Below are positions 7,631 through 9,469 of a stretch of DNA of 9,469 bases, in pieces (within the stretch, counting starts at the first letter, position 1; each line of letters starts with the position of its first letter). Source of the DNA: Acidobacteriaceae bacterium (lineage in GTDB: Bacteria > Acidobacteriota > Terriglobia > Bryobacterales > Bryobacteraceae); assembly GCA_019245255.1 (NCBI GenBank), contig JAFARV010000718.1, positions 1 through 9,469 of the forward strand, read 5' to 3'. A program made the position numbers and the translations under genes. The notes beneath the pieces are model-generated. The model did no database searches, was not told the DNA's origin, and worked only from the letters and a program-made list of their open reading frames with translations.

Positions 7631-7636
7631 ATTTTA
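7631..7636 (-). promoter_or_regulatory. -10-like hexamer for the acyl-CoA synthetase gene
   Basis: On the minus strand these bases read TAAAAT, a 5/6 match to TATAAT, and only six bases separate it from the ATG at 7624. If used, the transcript would begin at or next to the start codon (leaderless). No matching -35 element is evident. This is a weak inference from a short match. Confidence 0.25.
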
Positions 7637-7660
7637 GCAGTGTGCCCAACCGGTGCGGGT

Positions 7661-7665
7661 GAGAG
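7661..7665 (+). promoter_or_regulatory. Possible Shine-Dalgarno supporting a TTG start of the LOG-family gene
   Basis: GAGAG lies nine bases before TTG at 7675, acceptable spacing for a partial Shine-Dalgarno. It favours TTG at 7675 over the in-frame GTG at 7702, which lacks a purine-rich leader. Confidence 0.3.
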
Positions 7666-7674
7666 AATCGTGTT

Positions 7675-8529
7675 TTGCAGTCCGACAAGAAACCAGCTGC
7701 CGTGGCAAACTCCGTTGACGAGGACTCATGGCGGCGCCCGCTTGCCTACAGAGAAGAAGCTTTCCTGCAGAGCCCGGATTCCCGTCCGCTTCGTATTCTG
7801 TCCGAATATCTCTGGCCCCTGTCGCACTTTCAGGAGGAGAAGATTCAGGACACCATTGTGTTCTTTGGCTCGGCGAGAATCACGGAAGATGGCGCGCTCA
7901 GCCGGTACTACCAGGAAGCCCGTGAACTCGCCCGGGTAGTCACAGAGTGGTCCTCAACCATCGCCGAAAACGGGAGTGTGTGCTCAGAGCCACGCCGCCG
8001 CTTCGTTGTCTGCTCGGGTGGCGGCCCAGGAATTATGGAAGCCGCGAATCGGGGCGCTTCCGACGCGGGCGGCAAGACCATAGGGCTCAACATCGGTCTT
8101 CCGTTCGAACAACGCCCGAATGCTTACATTACTCCCGAACTTTCCTTCGAGTTTCACTACTTCTTCATGCGTAAGTTTTGGTTTGCGTATCTCGCGAAAG
8201 CGCTCGTGGTCTTCCCTGGTGGCTTTGGAACACTCGACGAACTGTCCGAGATCCTAACGCTTGCTCAGACGCAGAAGCTTGAAAGCAAGATCATTATCGT
8301 GTTGTACGGCTCGGACTTCTGGAAGGAAATCATAAATTTCGACGCGCTGGTCCGCCACGGGGTCATTTCCGCATCGGATCTGAATCTCTTTCAGTTTGCA
8401 AACTCCCCTGACGAGGCACTCAACATCTTGAGGGATGGGCTGACGCGGTACTATCTGGAGCCAGAGCGGGTGCTGCCTGCGGCGGTGGTCGAGGAAGCAC
8501 CGGAGATTGCGCGCTCGCGCACGTCGTGA
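7675..8529 (+). CDS. LOG-family Rossmann-fold protein (TIGR00730-like, cytokinin-riboside phosphoribohydrolase-like)
   Basis: Predicted cytosolic protein of 284 residues in the LOG / 'lysine decarboxylase-like' family. Characterised members hydrolyse the N-glycosidic bond of nucleoside 5'-monophosphates (for example AMP or N6-modified AMP) to release the base; no lysine decarboxylase activity should be assumed. Visible hallmarks are the nucleotide-binding loop CSGGGPGIMEAANRGA at 113-128, the conserved Arg-Lys pair in FFMRKFWF at 163-170 (Arg166), and the signature PGGFGTLDE at 181-189 with its catalytic-type Glu. It is longer than plant-type LOGs (~190-220 residues), with about 55 extra N-terminal residues (SEYLWPLSHFQ) and a C-terminal tail, as in larger bacterial members. 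It starts with TTG at 7675; GTG at 7702 is an alternative. It ends 12 bp from the convergent DinB-like gene. The true substrate is unknown. Confidence 0.9.
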   Translation: MQSDKKPAAVANSVDEDSWRRPLAYREEAFLQSPDSRPLRILSEYLWPLSHFQEEKIQDTIVFFGSARITEDGALSRYYQEARELARVVTEWSSTIAENGSVCSEPRRRFVVCSGGGPGIMEAANRGASDAGGKTIGLNIGLPFEQRPNAYITPELSFEFHYFFMRKFWFAYLAKALVVFPGGFGTLDELSEILTLAQTQKLESKIIIVLYGSDFWKEIINFDALVRHGVISASDLNLFQFANSPDEALNILRDGLTRYYLEPERVLPAAVVEEAPEIARSRTS

Positions 8530-8541
8530 TCTGCCTGCGTC

Positions 8542-9111
8542 TCAGCGCCTCTCCGCCGCTTGAACGGTCAGAGTAGGATCGGCGCCGCTCCAGGTAACAT
8601 CCGCTGTGGGCCCGTACGTAGAGGGTACGTTGCGATCCAGCAGGCGCAAGTAGACCGTAAGCTGCGTGCGGTGATGTGCGGTATGCAGGACTCTTCTCCA
8701 GAAAATCCAAATGCGTTGGCGGTTTACGTCGAAAAACGGGCGTGCCTCGAGCCACCAGGCTGCATTCCGTTCGGCAAGCAACGGAAGGCGCCGCAGAGCA
8801 AGTTCAGACATTCGCAGGCAGCACGCCGCAACGCTCATCTCTTGCGGGAGCACATCTGCTGCAGCCGGTTCCGGTGTTTCCAGGAACTCAGCCAGGAACC
8901 GGCGCTCAGACAGAAGCTGGTGCTTGAAGATATCCGCGACTGAAAGCGATTTGGGATGCGGCCGGAAACTCAGATCATCGTCCGTAAACTCGCGCCAAAT
9001 CGAAATGACTTTGTTTGACTCGCTCGCGTACGTATCCACAACGTGTTGAAAAGCCGGGTCGCATGCCCGCGGTATTGCACTGTCTTCGATGACCGTAAAC
9101 GGGTACTGCAT
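8542..9111 (-). CDS. DinB-like four-helix-bundle protein (putative metal-dependent)
   Basis: Protein of 189 residues with the pattern of the DinB/YfiT superfamily, small four-helix bundles that usually hold a divalent metal through three histidines. Some members are thiol-S-transferases; most are uncharacterised. The likely triad is His64 in DIFKHQLLSERRFL and His143 plus His147 in VLHTAHHRTQL, giving the family's H-x3-H spacing followed by Gln150. No signal peptide or membrane segment is seen, so it is predicted cytosolic. Length is at the upper end of the family, with a C-terminal tail (VTWSGADPTLTVQAAERR). The start ATG at 9111 fits the opening helix; no Shine-Dalgarno is evident. The substrate and any link to its neighbours are unknown. 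The name derives from a damage-inducible Bacillus gene and is unrelated to DNA polymerase IV. Confidence 0.85.
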   Translation of the reverse strand: MQYPFTVIEDSAIPRACDPAFQHVVDTYASESNKVISIWREFTDDDLSFRPHPKSLSVADIFKHQLLSERRFLAEFLETPEPAAADVLPQEMSVAACCLRMSELALRRLPLLAERNAAWWLEARPFFDVNRQRIWIFWRRVLHTAHHRTQLTVYLRLLDRNVPSTYGPTADVTWSGADPTLTVQAAERR

Positions 9112-9125
9112 AATTCGCCATTCTA
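9109..9125. promoter_or_regulatory. Compact divergent promoter candidate between DinB-like and FAA-hydrolase genes
   Basis: On the plus strand CATAAT (9109-9114, 5/6 match to TATAAT) overlaps the DinB-like start codon and lies 13 bases before the first candidate ATG of the downstream gene. On the minus strand 9125-9120 reads TAGAAT (5/6), eight bases before the DinB-like ATG. Neither has a convincing -35 box. If both are real, the two promoters overlap face to face and both mRNAs have almost no leader. Inferred from short matches. Confidence 0.3.
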
Positions 9126-9136
9126 AGATGACAATG

Positions 9137-9469
9137 ATGCGAGTTGTTACGTTTGAACTTGGGGGTCAGGCCCGGCCCGGGGTGATTGCAAACGGCGCGA
9201 TTGTCGACGTATCGGGCTTCGGCTTTTCGTCTGTAGTTCAGCTGATTGAGGCGGGGCAGGGAGAGTGGAACCGTGTCCGGGACCTCGCCGGCAACGCCTC
9301 CGCGCATGCCCGCACACCCGTTGATCGAGCGACATTGCTGGCGCCAATACCTCGCCCGCGTAAGTTAATCTGCGTTGGGCTGAACTATCTCGATCATGCG
9401 AAGGAGACCGGCGCCGAGATTCCTAAGGTTCCGACGATTTTCAACAAATTCGCCACCGCTGTTATCGGC
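9137..9469 (+). CDS. Fumarylacetoacetate hydrolase (FAA) family protein, 5' part, cut by window end
   Basis: The frame stays open to the last base, giving the first 111 residues of a protein likely about 280 long. The start MRVVTFELGGQARPGVIANG, the VDVSG strand and the junction PIPRPRKLICVGLNYLDHAKE (69-89), followed by PTIFNKFATAVIG (99-111), are characteristic of the FAH/COG0179 family. Those proteins hydrolyse, decarboxylate or hydrate 2-keto or acylpyruvate compounds using Mg2+ or Mn2+. The acidic metal ligands of the catalytic barrel lie beyond the window, so activity cannot be confirmed. Three in-frame ATGs compete at 9128, 9134 and 9137; the last gives the usual family N-terminus (M-R/K-x-V-T-F) and is used here. 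There is no strong Shine-Dalgarno. It diverges from the DinB-like gene by 16-25 bp depending on the start. Confidence 0.9.
   Translation, partial: MRVVTFELGGQARPGVIANGAIVDVSGFGFSSVVQLIEAGQGEWNRVRDLAGNASAHARTPVDRATLLAPIPRPRKLICVGLNYLDHAKETGAEIPKVPTIFNKFATAVIG

Noticed and set aside
8613..8630. GTACGT repeated 12 bases apart, considered as a regulatory direct repeat
   Set aside because: It lies inside the DinB-like coding region near its 3' end, and two copies of a 6-mer are not significant.
173..9469. The whole cluster as a single novel defence, secondary-metabolite or polysaccharide system
   Set aside because: No effector, nuclease, protease, glycosyltransferase, synthase or transport set is present; the genes are unrelated by known pathways and are not arranged as an operon.

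Overview
The window looks like a moderately GC-rich chromosomal segment of a Gram-negative bacterium, most likely an Acidobacteriota (inference). The main pointer is the 1089-residue outer-membrane protein at 173-3442. It joins a signal peptide, a carboxypeptidase-regulatory-like domain, a TonB plug and a beta-barrel ending in Trp. This Oar-like architecture is strongly expanded in Acidobacteriota such as Solibacter. The accompanying genes (type I phosphomannose isomerase, long-chain acyl-CoA synthetase, LOG-family protein, DinB-fold protein, FAA-hydrolase family enzyme) fit that lineage but do not prove it. I see no rRNA, tRNA, CRISPR array, insertion sequence, phage gene or recognisable defence system.

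Layout: (1) 1-172 holds no supported gene. (2) 173-3442 (-) Oar-like TonB-dependent receptor. (3) 3469-4578 (+) Xre-type helix-turn-helix regulator fused to a periplasmic-binding-protein-like sensor domain. It diverges from the receptor across 26 AT-rich bases and is its natural candidate regulator. (4) 4585-5529 (-) mannose-6-phosphate isomerase. (5) 5575-5949 (+) small unrecognised single-pass membrane protein with a coiled-coil-like stretch. (6) 5813-7624 (-) AMP-forming fatty-acyl-CoA synthetase, whose 3' end overlaps the small gene tail-to-tail by 137 bp. (7) 7675-8529 (+) LOG-family Rossmann protein. (8) 8542-9111 (-) DinB-like putative metal-dependent protein. (9) from about 9128/9137 (+) the first ~111 codons of an FAA-hydrolase family enzyme, cut by the window end.

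The eight genes alternate strand without exception, so no two neighbours can form a co-directional operon. Spacing is tight: divergent starts are 16-50 bp apart (26, 45, 50 and 16-25 bp) and convergent ends are 6 or 12 bp apart, or overlap. Any coordination must therefore come from shared divergent promoters. The only pair with a plausible functional link is the receptor and the Xre/PBP-like regulator. The others are metabolic or housekeeping genes without an evident common pathway. Several starts have a -10-like hexamer only 6-14 bases upstream and no Shine-Dalgarno sequence, which suggests very short-leader or leaderless mRNAs (inference).

I did not find a clear undescribed multi-gene system. 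The best leads are the receptor/regulator switch, the small membrane protein with its unusual start region and antisense overlap, and the strict strand alternation.
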